Shown piece by piece: positions 1 through 8,710 of a stretch of 64,000 nt of DNA. Where the stretch lies: NCBI RefSeq assembly GCF_014596085.1, contig NZ_JACCJY010000010.1:62001-126000 (forward strand), given 5' to 3'. The DNA comes from Azospirillum tabaci (GTDB taxonomy: Bacteria; Pseudomonadota; Alphaproteobacteria; Azospirillales; Azospirillaceae). The stretch's first letter is position 1, and every line of letters starts with the position of its first letter. Under the pieces are notes generated by a model that was given only the letters and a program-made list of their open reading frames with translations, searched no databases and was not told where the DNA came from. The position numbers and the translations under genes were made by a program.

Positions 1-1
1 G

Positions 2-274
2 ACCAACACCGACGCGACCTGCGGCGACGTCCGCGCGCGGCAGATCGTGATTGCTGCGGGCCGGCGTTGCGTGCGATGGAACAACGCCGACCTGCCGGTC
101 CGCTTCTCCTTCGGGGTGCAACCCTACGGGGCCGACGACCGGGAGGAGGAGGTGATCCGGCTCGCCGACTCCCGCATGTACAGCAACAAGGCCGGACGCC
201 GCCCGCGCCCCGCGGGGCGCAAGGCCGGACCGCCTTCCGGTCATCGCGCGACGCTTCGGCAGACCACCGCCTGA
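2..274 (+). CDS. C-terminal end of a GGDEF-domain protein (partial)
   Basis: Only the last 90 codons are present; the gene starts left of the window. The visible residues match the end of a diguanylate cyclase GGDEF domain: a VRFSFGV strand (the usual VTVSIGV), then a helix with LADSRMYSNKAGRR, the family's ADxALYxAKxxGR signature. The GGDEF motif itself would lie upstream, so it cannot be told whether the enzyme is active or what sensory domain it carries. The last 20 or so residues are basic and probably disordered. The histidine kinase downstream reads in the same direction. Confidence 0.75.
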   Translation, partial: TNTDATCGDVRARQIVIAAGRRCVRWNNADLPVRFSFGVQPYGADDREEEVIRLADSRMYSNKAGRRPRPAGRKAGPPSGHRATLRQTTA

Positions 275-438
275 ACCCGGCATCGCTGCGGAAACACGGC
301 ATCGGGCAGCCTGTCGCACCCCCCAGACCGGGCTTGACCGAACGGTCGCTCCCACCGCAGCATCCGCACCTTTCCGTCGCAAAGGTGCCTGCCCTGAACA
401 CGTCTTCGGATCGTCCGAATCCCCCCTCGTCCCCGTCC

Positions 439-2154
439 ATGGCCGGGCGATCAACCACACGGCCTCCCGATGGGCCTCCTTATGGGCCTCACAATGAGGC
501 CGCCGCTGGGATACAGCCGCACGGCGCCCTTGTGGCGCTGGACGGCGATGGCGAGACGATCCTGGCTTGCAGCGCGAACACCGCGGACTTCCTCGGCTTG
601 GCGCCGGAACGGCTGCTGGGATGTGGCGCAGGGGTGCTCGACCTTCCCGAACTTGCGGATCTGCTGGCGAGGCTGCGCGCCCTCCCGCCGGACCTGCGGT
701 CGCTCGGTTTGCATGCGTCCGTGACGCCGCCGCGAGGCAGGACGCTGCCCGCCTTTCTGCACGAGCATGGTGGACGGGTGATCATCGAGGTGGAGAGACC
801 GCCCGCCGGGGCGGAGCAATGGGCCGCCCCGACAGCGCCGGCCGGCCTTCTGCCGGGTATCGCCGCCCTGCACGGCGCCGCGGGGCTGGAGGCCATGGCG
901 GCCCACGCCGCTCAGACCGTCCGTCGCCTCACCGGTCTGGATCGCGTCATCGTCTGCCGTTTCGACGCCTCCGGCCATGGGGAGGTGGTGGCAAGGGACG
1001 AGGCGCCGGATTGGGGTCACGCCGGCCTGGATCTCCGGCCCGGCGCGGCCCTGCCGGCGAACGCCTTCGATCGCGGTCCGGACGGGCACCCGCGGTTGCG
1101 CGTGGTTCTTGACCATGCGGCGGAACCGGTTCCTCTCCTGCACGCCGACACGGCAATTCCGCCGCCCGATCTGGCCCACGCGCACCTGCGCAGCCCTCCC
1201 CCGTCCCGCCGGGACTTCCTGCGGCGCATGGGGGCGGGTGCGGCCTTGACCGTGCCGGTCGTTCATGGCGGCAAGCCGTGGGGGGTGATCTCGGGCCACC
1301 GCCGCCAACCCCATGGGGTGCCTCCGGCCATCCGGATGCTTGCCGCCCTGGCGGCCGACGCTCTCGGCCTGATGCTGGACGCCGCCGAACGCGCCGTGGA
1401 GCGCGAGCGCCGCGCCGCCCACGCCGCGCGGCAGGCGGAGGTGAGTCGGATCAAGTCCGACTTCCTGACCGGGATGAGCCACGAGCTTCGCACTCCGCTC
1501 AACGTCATCATCGGCTATTCGGATTTCCTGCTTCATCCGGGGGCCGGCCCGCTCACCGACCGGCAGCGCGACTGCATCGGGAACATCCGCGCCTCCGGCA
1601 CGCATCTTCTTGAACTCATCAACGATGTGCTGGACCTGTCGAAGATCGAGGCCGGGCATGTCGACCTAAACGACGAGGAGGTCGACGTCGCGGTCGTCGT
1701 GGGCGAAGTCTACGCCCTTCAGGAATTGGCCCTGTCGTCCGCCGGGCTGACCTTCGACGCGCAGTTTCCCCGTCCGCTGCCGCGCCTGCGCGCGGACCGG
1801 CGGTCGCTGCGGCAGATGCTGCTGAACCTGCTGTCCAACGCCGTCAAGTTCACCCCGGCGGGCGGGCGCGTCACCGTCGATGTGACGCGCACGGAGGAGG
1901 TGGCCGGGACCGGGCTGCGCATCGCCGTGATCGACACCGGAATCGGCATCCCGGAGGAGCACCGCCCCATCGTCCTGGAACCCTTCCGCCAAGTGCCGGG
2001 AGAGCGCATCCGCGGCGGCGCCGGCACCGGGCTGGGCTTGCCCATCGTTCGGTCCCTGGTGGAGGCGCATGGCGGGCGGTTGGCCCTGTCCAGCGTTCCA
2101 GGGCAGGGCACGCGGATCGACCTGCATTTCCCGCCGGAGCGGGTGATCGCATGA
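439..2154 (+). CDS. Phytochrome-derived sensor histidine kinase (PAS_2-GAF-HisKA-HATPase), chromophore residues lost
   Basis: The open frame runs further upstream but overlaps the preceding GGDEF gene, so the ATG at 439 is the likeliest start (571 aa; a GTG at 385 is an alternative and no strong ribosome site is seen). Domains in order: a phytochrome-type PAS_2 domain with IQPHGALVAL, a phytochrome-type GAF domain, a short helix, HisKA with FLTGMSHELRTPLN, and HATPase with NLLSNAVKFT, DTGIGIP and GAGTGLGLPIV. No PHY domain separates GAF from kinase. No cysteine precedes IQPHG, the bilin-pocket DIP motif reads AALPAN, and the conserved pocket histidine is replaced in PPSRRDFLRRM. A kinase with an altered input is inferred. 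Its position before divK and pleD suggests a cell-cycle or c-di-GMP link. Confidence 0.8.
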   Translation: MAGRSTTRPPDGPPYGPHNEAAAGIQPHGALVALDGDGETILACSANTADFLGLAPERLLGCGAGVLDLPELADLLARLRALPPDLRSLGLHASVTPPRGRTLPAFLHEHGGRVIIEVERPPAGAEQWAAPTAPAGLLPGIAALHGAAGLEAMAAHAAQTVRRLTGLDRVIVCRFDASGHGEVVARDEAPDWGHAGLDLRPGAALPANAFDRGPDGHPRLRVVLDHAAEPVPLLHADTAIPPPDLAHAHLRSPPPSRRDFLRRMGAGAALTVPVVHGGKPWGVISGHRRQPHGVPPAIRMLAALAADALGLMLDAAERAVERERRAAHAARQAEVSRIKSDFLTGMSHELRTPLNVIIGYSDFLLHPGAGPLTDRQRDCIGNIRASGTHLLELINDVLDLSKIEAGHVDLNDEEVDVAVVVGEVYALQELALSSAGLTFDAQFPRPLPRLRADRRSLRQMLLNLLSNAVKFTPAGGRVTVDVTRTEEVAGTGLRIAVIDTGIGIPEEHRPIVLEPFRQVPGERIRGGAGTGLGLPIVRSLVEAHGGRLALSSVPGQGTRIDLHFPPERVIA

Positions 2155-2220
2155 TGGAAGTGATGGAAGCCCTGGAATAGTCGGGACTTCTCGGGCTGCG
2201 GCGGTCCGCCAAGGAGATTG

Positions 2221-2236
2221 CTAACGACAATTTAAC
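2221..2236 (+). promoter_or_regulatory. CtrA-like binding site upstream of divK
   Basis: CTAA, seven bases, then TTAAC. This matches the CtrA consensus TTAA-N7-TTAAC at eight of nine fixed positions. It lies 114 bases before the divK start, in a short AT-richer stretch between the kinase gene and divK. CtrA control of divK is known in Caulobacter; here it is inferred from the motif alone. Confidence 0.45.
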
Positions 2237-2349
2237 CGTCGCGGCGGGACAGTGAACGGGATATACCGGTCTTTCCGGGTGTGGTCGCTGCAAGCAGGAG
2301 CGCGGGTGGCACAATGCTCGCGGAACCGAACAGCCCCAAGAAGGCGCCG

Positions 2350-2727
2350 ATGGACGACCGAACTGTGAAGCGTGTCCTGATCGTCGAGGACAACGAGCTG
2401 AACATGAAGCTCTTCCACGATCTGCTGGAGGCGCACGGCTACGCGACGTTGCAGACCCGCAACGGGATGGATGCTCTGGCCATCGCGCGGGAGCACCGGC
2501 CGGACCTGATCCTGATGGACATCCAGTTGCCCGAAGTGTCGGGGCTGGAGGTCACCCGCTGGATCAAGGACGATCCGGAACTGGCAAGCATTCCGATCAT
2601 CGCGGTCACCGCCTTCGCGATGAAGGGGGACGAGGAGAAGATCCGGGAGGGCGGTTGCGAGGACTACATCGCCAAGCCGATTTCGGTGACGAAGTTCCTG
2701 CAAACCGTTCAGAAGTTCCTTCACTAA
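2350..2727 (+). CDS. divK: Single-domain response regulator DivK
   Basis: A 125-aa stand-alone receiver domain. The start is the ATG at 2350; an upstream in-frame start at 2281 would add a non-conserved tail. Key residues are intact: acidic pair E13/D14, phospho-acceptor D57 in [10 protein letters not shown]87 and K109 in the AKP motif. DivK relays phosphate in the alphaproteobacterial cell-cycle network (PleC/DivJ/DivL-CckA) and acts by protein-protein contact, having no output domain. Its length, the ending KFLH and the pleD gene 27 bases downstream make the assignment firm. A CtrA-like site lies upstream. Confidence 0.93.
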   Translation: MDDRTVKRVLIVEDNELNMKLFHDLLEAHGYATLQTRNGMDALAIAREHRPDLILMDIQLPEVSGLEVTRWIKDDPELASIPIIAVTAFAMKGDEEKIREGGCEDYIAKPISVTKFLQTVQKFLH

Positions 2728-2754
2728 CCTTTCAAGGGATCGGTCGCACGTTCC

Positions 2755-4152
2755 ATGTCCGCTCGTGTCCTCGTCGTCGACGATGTCCTTCCGAACGTGA
2801 AGCTGCTCGCGGCGAAGCTGACGCGCGAGTATTTCAACGTCATCACCGCCAGCAATGGTCCCGAGGCGCTTGAGGCGGTCCGGCGGGAGTCGCCGGACAT
2901 TGTTCTGCTCGACGTCATGATGCCGGGCATGGACGGGTTCGAGGTGTGCGAGAAGATCCGCTCCGACCCCGCGACCATGCACATTCCGGTGGTGATGGTC
3001 ACCGCCCTGTCCGACGGCGCCGACCGCGTGCGTGGGTTGGAGGCCGGAGCCGACGACTTCCTGACCAAGCCGGTCAATGACGTGGCCCTGTTCGCACGCG
3101 TGCGCTCGCTCGTCCGCCTGAAGATGATGATGGACGAGTGGCGGCTGCGCGAGACCACCTCCGGTCACTTCGGGGTCCTGGAGCCGACCGGCACGCTGCG
3201 CAGCGAGTCCTTCGAGGGCGCCCGAATCCTGGTGCTGGAGGATTCGCCGCTCGATCTGGCCAAGGTCACCGAAACGCTGCAGCGCGACCATGGCCATGTC
3301 ATGTCCGCCGACACCTGCGCCACGGCGCTGGAGCGCGCGCTATCCGACGATCTGGACCTCGTGGTGATCAGTCTGACCCTGATGAACGAGGACGGTCTGC
3401 GCCTGTGCTCCCAGCTCCGCTCGCACGAGCGCACACGGCAGGTGCCGATCCTGCTGATGGTGGAGGAGGGCGACCTGAATCGCGTCGCCAAGGGGCTGGA
3501 ACTGGGCGCCAACGATTACGTCGTCAAGCCGATCGACCGGAACGAACTGCTGGCCCGCGCCCGCACCCAGATCCGGCGCAAGCGCTATCAGGAGCGGCTG
3601 CGCGCGAACTACGAGCAGAGCCTGTCCATGGCCCTGACCGACAGTCTGACGGGGGTCTTCAACCGCCGTTACATCAACGCCCATTTGCCCCGGCTGCTGG
3701 AGCGGGCGATCGACAACCATAAGCCGGTGGCGATCCTGCTGTTCGACATCGACCATTTCAAGGTGGTCAATGACAGCTACGGCCACACCGTGGGTGATGA
3801 GGTGCTGAAGGAGGTGTCCAGCCGCGCCAGCCGCAACCTGCGCACCTTCGATCTGGTGGCGCGGCTTGGCGGCGAGGAGTTCGTGGTGATCCTGCCGGAC
3901 ACCGACGCCGAAGCGGCGCTGACGGTGGCCGAGCGGCTGCGCACCCGCATCGCCGACACGCTGTTCAAGGTGACCGCCGATGTGGGCGAGATCCCGGTCA
4001 CAGTGTCCATCGGCGTCACGGTCGGCGGCCGGCTCGGCGACACCGCCGAAGGGCTGATCCGTCGGGCCGACGAGGCGCTCTACGAGGCCAAGCGCGCCGG
4101 GCGCAATCGCAGCGTGGCCGACCCCCGGGCCGACGCCCTGCTGGCCCCCTGA
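2755..4152 (+). CDS. pleD: Response regulator diguanylate cyclase PleD
   Basis: This 465-aa protein has the PleD order REC-REC-GGDEF. REC1 (residues 4-118) has D53 and K105. REC2 (about 155-270) has S206 where the phospho-acceptor would be, so it is a degenerate adaptor domain, as in known PleD. The cyclase domain (about 290-455) has an intact GGEEF active site at 372-376 and an RTFD inhibitory I-site at 363-366. It should make c-di-GMP when REC1 is phosphorylated, with product inhibition. It follows divK by 27 bases, probably in one transcript, and converges on rpmG with a hairpin terminator between. Confidence 0.95.
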   Translation: MSARVLVVDDVLPNVKLLAAKLTREYFNVITASNGPEALEAVRRESPDIVLLDVMMPGMDGFEVCEKIRSDPATMHIPVVMVTALSDGADRVRGLEAGADDFLTKPVNDVALFARVRSLVRLKMMMDEWRLRETTSGHFGVLEPTGTLRSESFEGARILVLEDSPLDLAKVTETLQRDHGHVMSADTCATALERALSDDLDLVVISLTLMNEDGLRLCSQLRSHERTRQVPILLMVEEGDLNRVAKGLELGANDYVVKPIDRNELLARARTQIRRKRYQERLRANYEQSLSMALTDSLTGVFNRRYINAHLPRLLERAIDNHKPVAILLFDIDHFKVVNDSYGHTVGDEVLKEVSSRASRNLRTFDLVARLGGEEFVVILPDTDAEAALTVAERLRTRIADTLFKVTADVGEIPVTVSIGVTVGGRLGDTAEGLIRRADEALYEAKRAGRNRSVADPRADALLAP

Positions 4153-4214
4153 CGGGACCGGAACGCTGCGGTGGCCCGAATCGACGGGGCCGGAAAAACA
4201 CCCCCAGACAAGCA

Positions 4215-4238
4215 AAAGGCCGCCAAAAGGCGGCCTTT
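4215..4238. terminator. Bidirectional hairpin terminator between pleD and rpmG
   Basis: A perfect 10-bp inverted repeat AAAGGCCGCC / GGCGGCCTTT with an AAAA loop. It has A-rich and T-rich flanks, so it can terminate both the rightward pleD transcript and the leftward rpmG transcript. Confidence 0.85.
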
Positions 4239-4263
4239 CCGATTCCGGTGGTCTGGGGAAACC

Positions 4264-4431
4264 TTACTTGATCTTGGCTTCCTTGAACTCGACGTGCTTG
4301 CGAGCCACCGGGTCGTACTTGCGGAACGACAGCTTCTCGGTGGTCTTCTTCGGGTTCTTCTTCTTCACGTAGAAGAAGCCGGTGTCGGCCGTGCTCACCA
4401 GCTTGATGAGGACGGTGTTCTGCTTCGCCAT
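4264..4431 (-). CDS. rpmG: 50S ribosomal protein L33
   Basis: A 55-aa basic protein. The reading begins [20 protein letters not shown], continues through [14 protein letters not shown] and ends FKEAKIK, which is the bacterial L33 pattern at the normal length. It is the form without zinc-binding cysteine pairs. A component of the large ribosomal subunit. It stands alone on the minus strand, converging with pleD. An AT-rich leader upstream (4432-4510) probably holds its promoter. Confidence 0.96.
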   Translation of the reverse strand: MAKQNTVLIKLVSTADTGFFYVKKKNPKKTTEKLSFRKYDPVARKHVEFKEAKIK

Positions 4432-4560
4432 GATCTCAATCCCGACTAAAAATCCGTGACCCGCCAGCCCGGCGGGGCGGCGTCGTAGCGGGGGAAGATA
4501 CCCGCTGCAGCCGCGATGTCAAGGGCTAGTAGAAGGCCCCACCCTTGCCCCGAGAGGGGT

Positions 4561-6147
4561 TCAGCGCTCCGCCACCGTGTTGGTCGAGGACAGGGCAACC
4601 GCACGCTGGTAGAGCGCCGGTTCGGCGAGGATGCGCAGCGCCACCTTCAGGTCCAGCTCCGGTTCATGCTCCTTCCAGGGGCAGGCTTCGCGCAGGCGGG
4701 CCAGAGCCTCCTCGTCGTCGGCGGCGCGGGCGCGCCAGCCGGCGAACTGCGTCATCGGGCGCGCCCGGCCGTCGCGCAGGTCGGACAGCAGGGCGACGGG
4801 ATCGTCCTGGCCGGTGCGGCTGGTGCACACCGTCGGCTGCACGCCCTGGCGGTGCAGGGTGTAGCCCGCTGGCGTGTAGATGCGGCTCCAGGTCAGGAAC
4901 AGCTCGCCGTCGTTGGGCAGGCGGGTGACCGTCTGGACGCTGCCCTTGCCGTAGGAGGAGGCGCCGACCACCACCGCGCGGCCCGAGTCCTGGAGCGCGG
5001 CCGCCACGACCTCGGCGGAGGAGGCGGAACGTCCGTCGACCAGGACGACCAGCGGCAGCCCCTCGGCGATGTCGTCGGGGCCGGCCTCGAAGCGCTGGCG
5101 GCTGTCGGGGTGGCGGCCCTCGGTCGTGATGATCTTGCCCTGGGCGATGAACAGGTCGGCCACCGCGACCGCCTGGTCGAGCAGGCCGCCGGGGTTGCCG
5201 CGCAGGTCGAGCACGAAGCCGCGCAGGCCCTTGCCCATGCTCTGCCGCGTGTACAGAACGGCGTCGCGCAAGTTGGAGGCGGTGGCGGCGTTGAAGCGGT
5301 CCACCTTCAGCACGCCGACCTGCTCGGACACGCTGGCGTTCACGGTGTTGGGAACCACGCGCTCCCGGCGGATGGGGGCGCGGCGCGGCGGGTTGTTGTC
5401 GCGCGCCACGGTCAGCAGGACCATGGTCCCGGTCGGGCCGCGCAGACGGTCACGCATGTCCGCTTCGCTCAGGCGGGCGGTCAGGTCGCCATCGATCGCC
5501 AGAAGCTGGTCGCCGCTGCGGATGCCGGCGCGGTCCGCCGGGCTGCGCGGCAGCACGTTGCGGATCAGGGTGCGCCCGTTTGCCGTCTCCAGCGACAGGC
5601 CGATCCCGCCATAGCCCTCGCGCTGGGCGCGTTCGCTTGTGGCGCGCTGGGTGCCGGTGTAGCGGGAATAGCCGTCCAGGTCCGTCATCACGGAATCGAG
5701 GACCACCTGATAGACCCGTTCCGGCACCGCCTGATAAAGGGTGGGGGAATAGAGGCGCGCGCGCTCCACCGCCTTGGTGGTCAGCGCGGCCCAACCGGCG
5801 GCGTCGGAGAGGGACGGGGCGGCGTACTCGCCGATCAGGCTTCCGGACACATACAGGCGCACGGTGTTGCCCTGGCGATCGGCACGGGCGGTCGGATCGA
5901 TGGTCGCGAGCCCTTTCAGCCCGTCCAGCCCAAGGCGGCCGAAATCAACCTGTTGCAGGTACACTTCGGCGATCTTGCCGTACGCGACGGCGAAGACCTG
6001 CTCGCTGACGAAGGCGGGTTCGGCCGCTGCGGCGGCCGGACGGGGCAGCGGCCCGCCGAGGCTTCCGAGGCCAACAGCGAGCATGGCAGCCGCGAGCGGG
6101 ACCGACAAACGCCCTCGCGGCGAAAATCCTCGTTTCCGTATGCCCAT
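4561..6147 (-). CDS. C-terminal processing protease, S41 family (CtpA/Tsp-like) with PDZ domain
   Basis: A 528-aa exported serine protease. A signal sequence occupies residues 1-42 (basic start, hydrophobic core, AAAA). A helical domain follows, then a PDZ domain near 178-255 (GYGGIGLSL, SPADRAGIRSGDQLLAIDG), then the S41 catalytic domain. The Ser-Lys dyad is S376 in DGRSASSAEVV and K401 in YGKGSVQT, with the 25-residue spacing of E. coli Tsp. The substrate-groove motif FVLDLRGNPGG is present. It likely trims periplasmic proteins from their C-terminus. The C-terminal 90 residues, with two cysteines, are not typical CtpA and are of unknown role. Confidence 0.88.
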   Translation of the reverse strand: MGIRKRGFSPRGRLSVPLAAAMLAVGLGSLGGPLPRPAAAAAEPAFVSEQVFAVAYGKIAEVYLQQVDFGRLGLDGLKGLATIDPTARADRQGNTVRLYVSGSLIGEYAAPSLSDAAGWAALTTKAVERARLYSPTLYQAVPERVYQVVLDSVMTDLDGYSRYTGTQRATSERAQREGYGGIGLSLETANGRTLIRNVLPRSPADRAGIRSGDQLLAIDGDLTARLSEADMRDRLRGPTGTMVLLTVARDNNPPRRAPIRRERVVPNTVNASVSEQVGVLKVDRFNAATASNLRDAVLYTRQSMGKGLRGFVLDLRGNPGGLLDQAVAVADLFIAQGKIITTEGRHPDSRQRFEAGPDDIAEGLPLVVLVDGRSASSAEVVAAALQDSGRAVVVGASSYGKGSVQTVTRLPNDGELFLTWSRIYTPAGYTLHRQGVQPTVCTSRTGQDDPVALLSDLRDGRARPMTQFAGWRARAADDEEALARLREACPWKEHEPELDLKVALRILAEPALYQRAVALSSTNTVAER

Positions 6148-6299
6148 GGCGCGCCGTACGCGGCCTCCTTTCCCACAGGCGGACCCGGACGGTTGCCCGC
6201 CGGATTCGAACGGGTAAGGAATAGCACTTCAGAAATGAGGGCTGGCGGGACAAAAGACGGGGGCAAGACTCTTTGTTGCGGAATGTCCACCACTGTGAC

Positions 6300-8585
6300 T
6301 CAGCGGCCACGCTTCCGTTGCTTCTGGGTTGCGCGGCCCGCAGAACGGGCGTCCCGCGGGGGGCGGCCAGGGTGGCCGGATTGCAACGGATGATTGGTGC
6401 TGCCCACCTTATCCCCAGTGACGTCCCCCTCGGCGCGGGGCAGGGCGAACAGGGTGCTGCCGGTCAGCGGATCGGCCTCCATCAGCACCACCTTCACCGC
6501 GGCGCCCAGCCGGTAGCTGCGGCCGGTGCGCTGGCCGACCAGGGCGTGGGCGCGCTCGTCATGCTCGTACTGGTCGTCGGACAGGGTGCTGGCGGGGATC
6601 AGCCCATCCGCCCCGTTCTCGTCCAGCCGGATGAACAGGCCGAAGCGGGTGACCCCGGAAATCCGGCCGGTGAACAGGGCGCCCACGCGGTCGGCCAGGA
6701 AGGCGGCGGTGAAGCGGTCGATGGCGTCGCGCTCGGCCGTGGCGGCACGGCGCTCGGTCATCGAGATGTGCTCGCCGATGTCGGTCAGCCCGGCCATGGC
6801 CGCATCGTCCAGCCCGCCCGGCCCCAGCCCGTGCGCGCGGATCAGCGCGCGATGGACGATCAGGTCGGCGTAGCGGCGGATCGGCGAGGTGAAGTGGGCG
6901 TAGCGGTCGAGCGACAGGCCGAAGTGGCCGATGTTCTCCGGGCTGTATTCGGCCTGCGACTGGCTGCGCAGGATGACCTCGCTGACCAGCTGCGACTCCG
7001 CCGTCCCGGCGGCGCGGTCGAGGATCGCGGTGAAATGGGCCGGGGTCAGCCGCGGCACCCGCGGCAGCGTGTAACCGATGCCGGTCAGGAACTCCCGCAG
7101 CGTCTCCTGCTTGTCGAGCGAAGGCTGGTCGTGCACGCGGAACAGGCCGGGCATGCCCACCCGCTCCAAGCTGTCCGCCGCCGCGACGTTGGCGCAGATC
7201 ATGAACTCCTCGATCAGCCGGTGGCTGTCGAAGCGCTCGCGCGCCGCGATCTCCGCCACTCGCCCGCGCTCGTCGAGCCGCACCCGCCGTTCCGGCAGGT
7301 CGAGTTCCAGCGTGCCGCGGCGCTGCCGGGCCGCCCACAGGCAGGTGTAAGCGCCGTAGAGCGGGGCGATGACCGTGTCCAGCAATGGCGCCGTCGCCTC
7401 GTCCGGGGCGCCGTCGCGGGCCGCCTGCACCTGCTCGTAGGTCAGCCGCGCGGCGGACCGCATCAGGCCGCGCACGAAGCGGTGCCGCAGCAGCGCGCCG
7501 TGACGGTCGAGCCACAGATGCACCGCGACGCAGGCGCGGTCCTCGTTGGGGCGGAGCGAGCAGAGGTCGTTCGACAGCGCCTCCGGCAGCATCGGCACGA
7601 CGCGATCGGGGAAGTAGACGGAGTTGCCGCGCTCGAAGGCCGCCCGGTCCAGCGCCGAATTGGGGCGCACGTAAAAAGCGACGTCGGCGATGGCGACCAA
7701 CAGATGCCAGCCCCCCTGGTTCGCCGGGTCGGGGTCCGGCTCCGCCCACACCGCGTCGTCGAAATCGCGAGCGTCGGCGCCGTCGATGGTCACCAGCGGG
7801 AGGTCGCGCAGATCGGTGCGTCCGGTCAGGGAGGGCACGGCGGCGTGAGACGCCTCGCGCAGGGCGGCGGGCGGGAAGTCGGTGGGCAGCCCGTGGGTGT
7901 GGACGGCGATCAGGCTGACGGCACGCGGTTCCGCGGTGTGGCCCAGCCGCTCCGCGACGCGGGCCTGCGGCAGCCCCAGCCGGGCGGCGGGCAGCAGATC
8001 GGCCAGCACCAGCTCGCCCGGTTCGGCGTCGTTGCGGTTGGCCGGCAGGACCAGCAGCTCGGTCTTGTTGCGCTTGTCCGTGGGGACGATGCGCCCGCCG
8101 TCCGCCGCGGGGTAATAGACGCCGAGAACGCGGCCCACCGTGCCGTCCAACCGGCGGATGGTGCGCGCCTCGTACAGCCGGTCGTTGATGCGGCTGAGCT
8201 TCGCCAACACCCGGTCGCCCGCCCCCAGCGTGGGGTGGCCCTTCCGCTCCGGCATCAGGAAGATGCGCGGCGGGTTGCCCTCGCCCGTCCAGGTGACCGG
8301 ACGGGCGGTGACTTCACCGTCCGCATCGGTGCCGGTCACCTCCAGCACGGCGACCTCCGGCAGCGACTGCGGCGGGGCGACGCGTTTGTTGCGCCCGCGC
8401 TCCACCGCGCCGTCGGCCTCCAGCTCCTTCAGAAGCTCCTTGAGCCTTTCGCGGTCGTCGCTGCCCGACAGCTTGAAGGCGCGCGCAATCTCGCGCTTGC
8501 CGACCGGAGTCGTGCTGCTGCGGATGAAGGAGAGGACCGTGTCCTTATCGGGAAAGCTGCCGGGGCGGCGGGGGGTGTCGGTCAA
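6300..8585 (-). CDS. rnr: Ribonuclease R
   Basis: A 3'-5' exoribonuclease of the RNB family. The frame is open to 8708, but the conserved protein begins at the TTG at 8585 (761 aa; encoded start TDTPRRPGSFPDKD). No good ribosome site is seen, so the start is uncertain. An N-terminal winged-helix segment (about 14-70) precedes cold-shock domains. The RNB catalytic domain has DARDFDDAV (acidic cluster at 272-277), and a C-terminal S1 domain reads VGALFTGRISGVTRFGLFIRL. It lies downstream of dprA and topA in the usual alphaproteobacterial order, though an oppositely oriented gene sits between topA and rnr. Confidence 0.93.
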   Translation of the reverse strand: MTDTPRRPGSFPDKDTVLSFIRSSTTPVGKREIARAFKLSGSDDRERLKELLKELEADGAVERGRNKRVAPPQSLPEVAVLEVTGTDADGEVTARPVTWTGEGNPPRIFLMPERKGHPTLGAGDRVLAKLSRINDRLYEARTIRRLDGTVGRVLGVYYPAADGGRIVPTDKRNKTELLVLPANRNDAEPGELVLADLLPAARLGLPQARVAERLGHTAEPRAVSLIAVHTHGLPTDFPPAALREASHAAVPSLTGRTDLRDLPLVTIDGADARDFDDAVWAEPDPDPANQGGWHLLVAIADVAFYVRPNSALDRAAFERGNSVYFPDRVVPMLPEALSNDLCSLRPNEDRACVAVHLWLDRHGALLRHRFVRGLMRSAARLTYEQVQAARDGAPDEATAPLLDTVIAPLYGAYTCLWAARQRRGTLELDLPERRVRLDERGRVAEIAARERFDSHRLIEEFMICANVAAADSLERVGMPGLFRVHDQPSLDKQETLREFLTGIGYTLPRVPRLTPAHFTAILDRAAGTAESQLVSEVILRSQSQAEYSPENIGHFGLSLDRYAHFTSPIRRYADLIVHRALIRAHGLGPGGLDDAAMAGLTDIGEHISMTERRAATAERDAIDRFTAAFLADRVGALFTGRISGVTRFGLFIRLDENGADGLIPASTLSDDQYEHDERAHALVGQRTGRSYRLGAAVKVVLMEADPLTGSTLFALPRAEGDVTGDKVGSTNHPLQSGHPGRPPRDARSAGRATQKQRKRGR

Positions 8586-8710
8586 GGGAGTCCGTGCCGT
8601 GGAGAGTGGATCGCTTAAGTAAGCCCTGGAGGCCGCGAATCCAACCGCCGCGCCATGGCTCCGCCACAAAGACGCGCCAGAACCGTGCCGGACGTGGCGG
8701 GAGCGCATCC

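Noticed and set aside
67..438. N-terminal extension of the first histidine kinase
   Set aside because: It overlaps the end of the GGDEF gene in another frame and its residues are Arg/Pro-rich with no conserved domain.
3337..3420. Missing phospho-acceptor Asp in the second PleD receiver
   Set aside because: Not novel: the second receiver of PleD is known to be a degenerate dimerisation adaptor.
4516..6393. Very long open frames opposite the protease, RNase R, topA and other genes
   Set aside because: They mirror real genes on the other strand. Long antisense open frames are expected at this GC content, and their translations show only low-complexity Arg/Gly/His/Gln.
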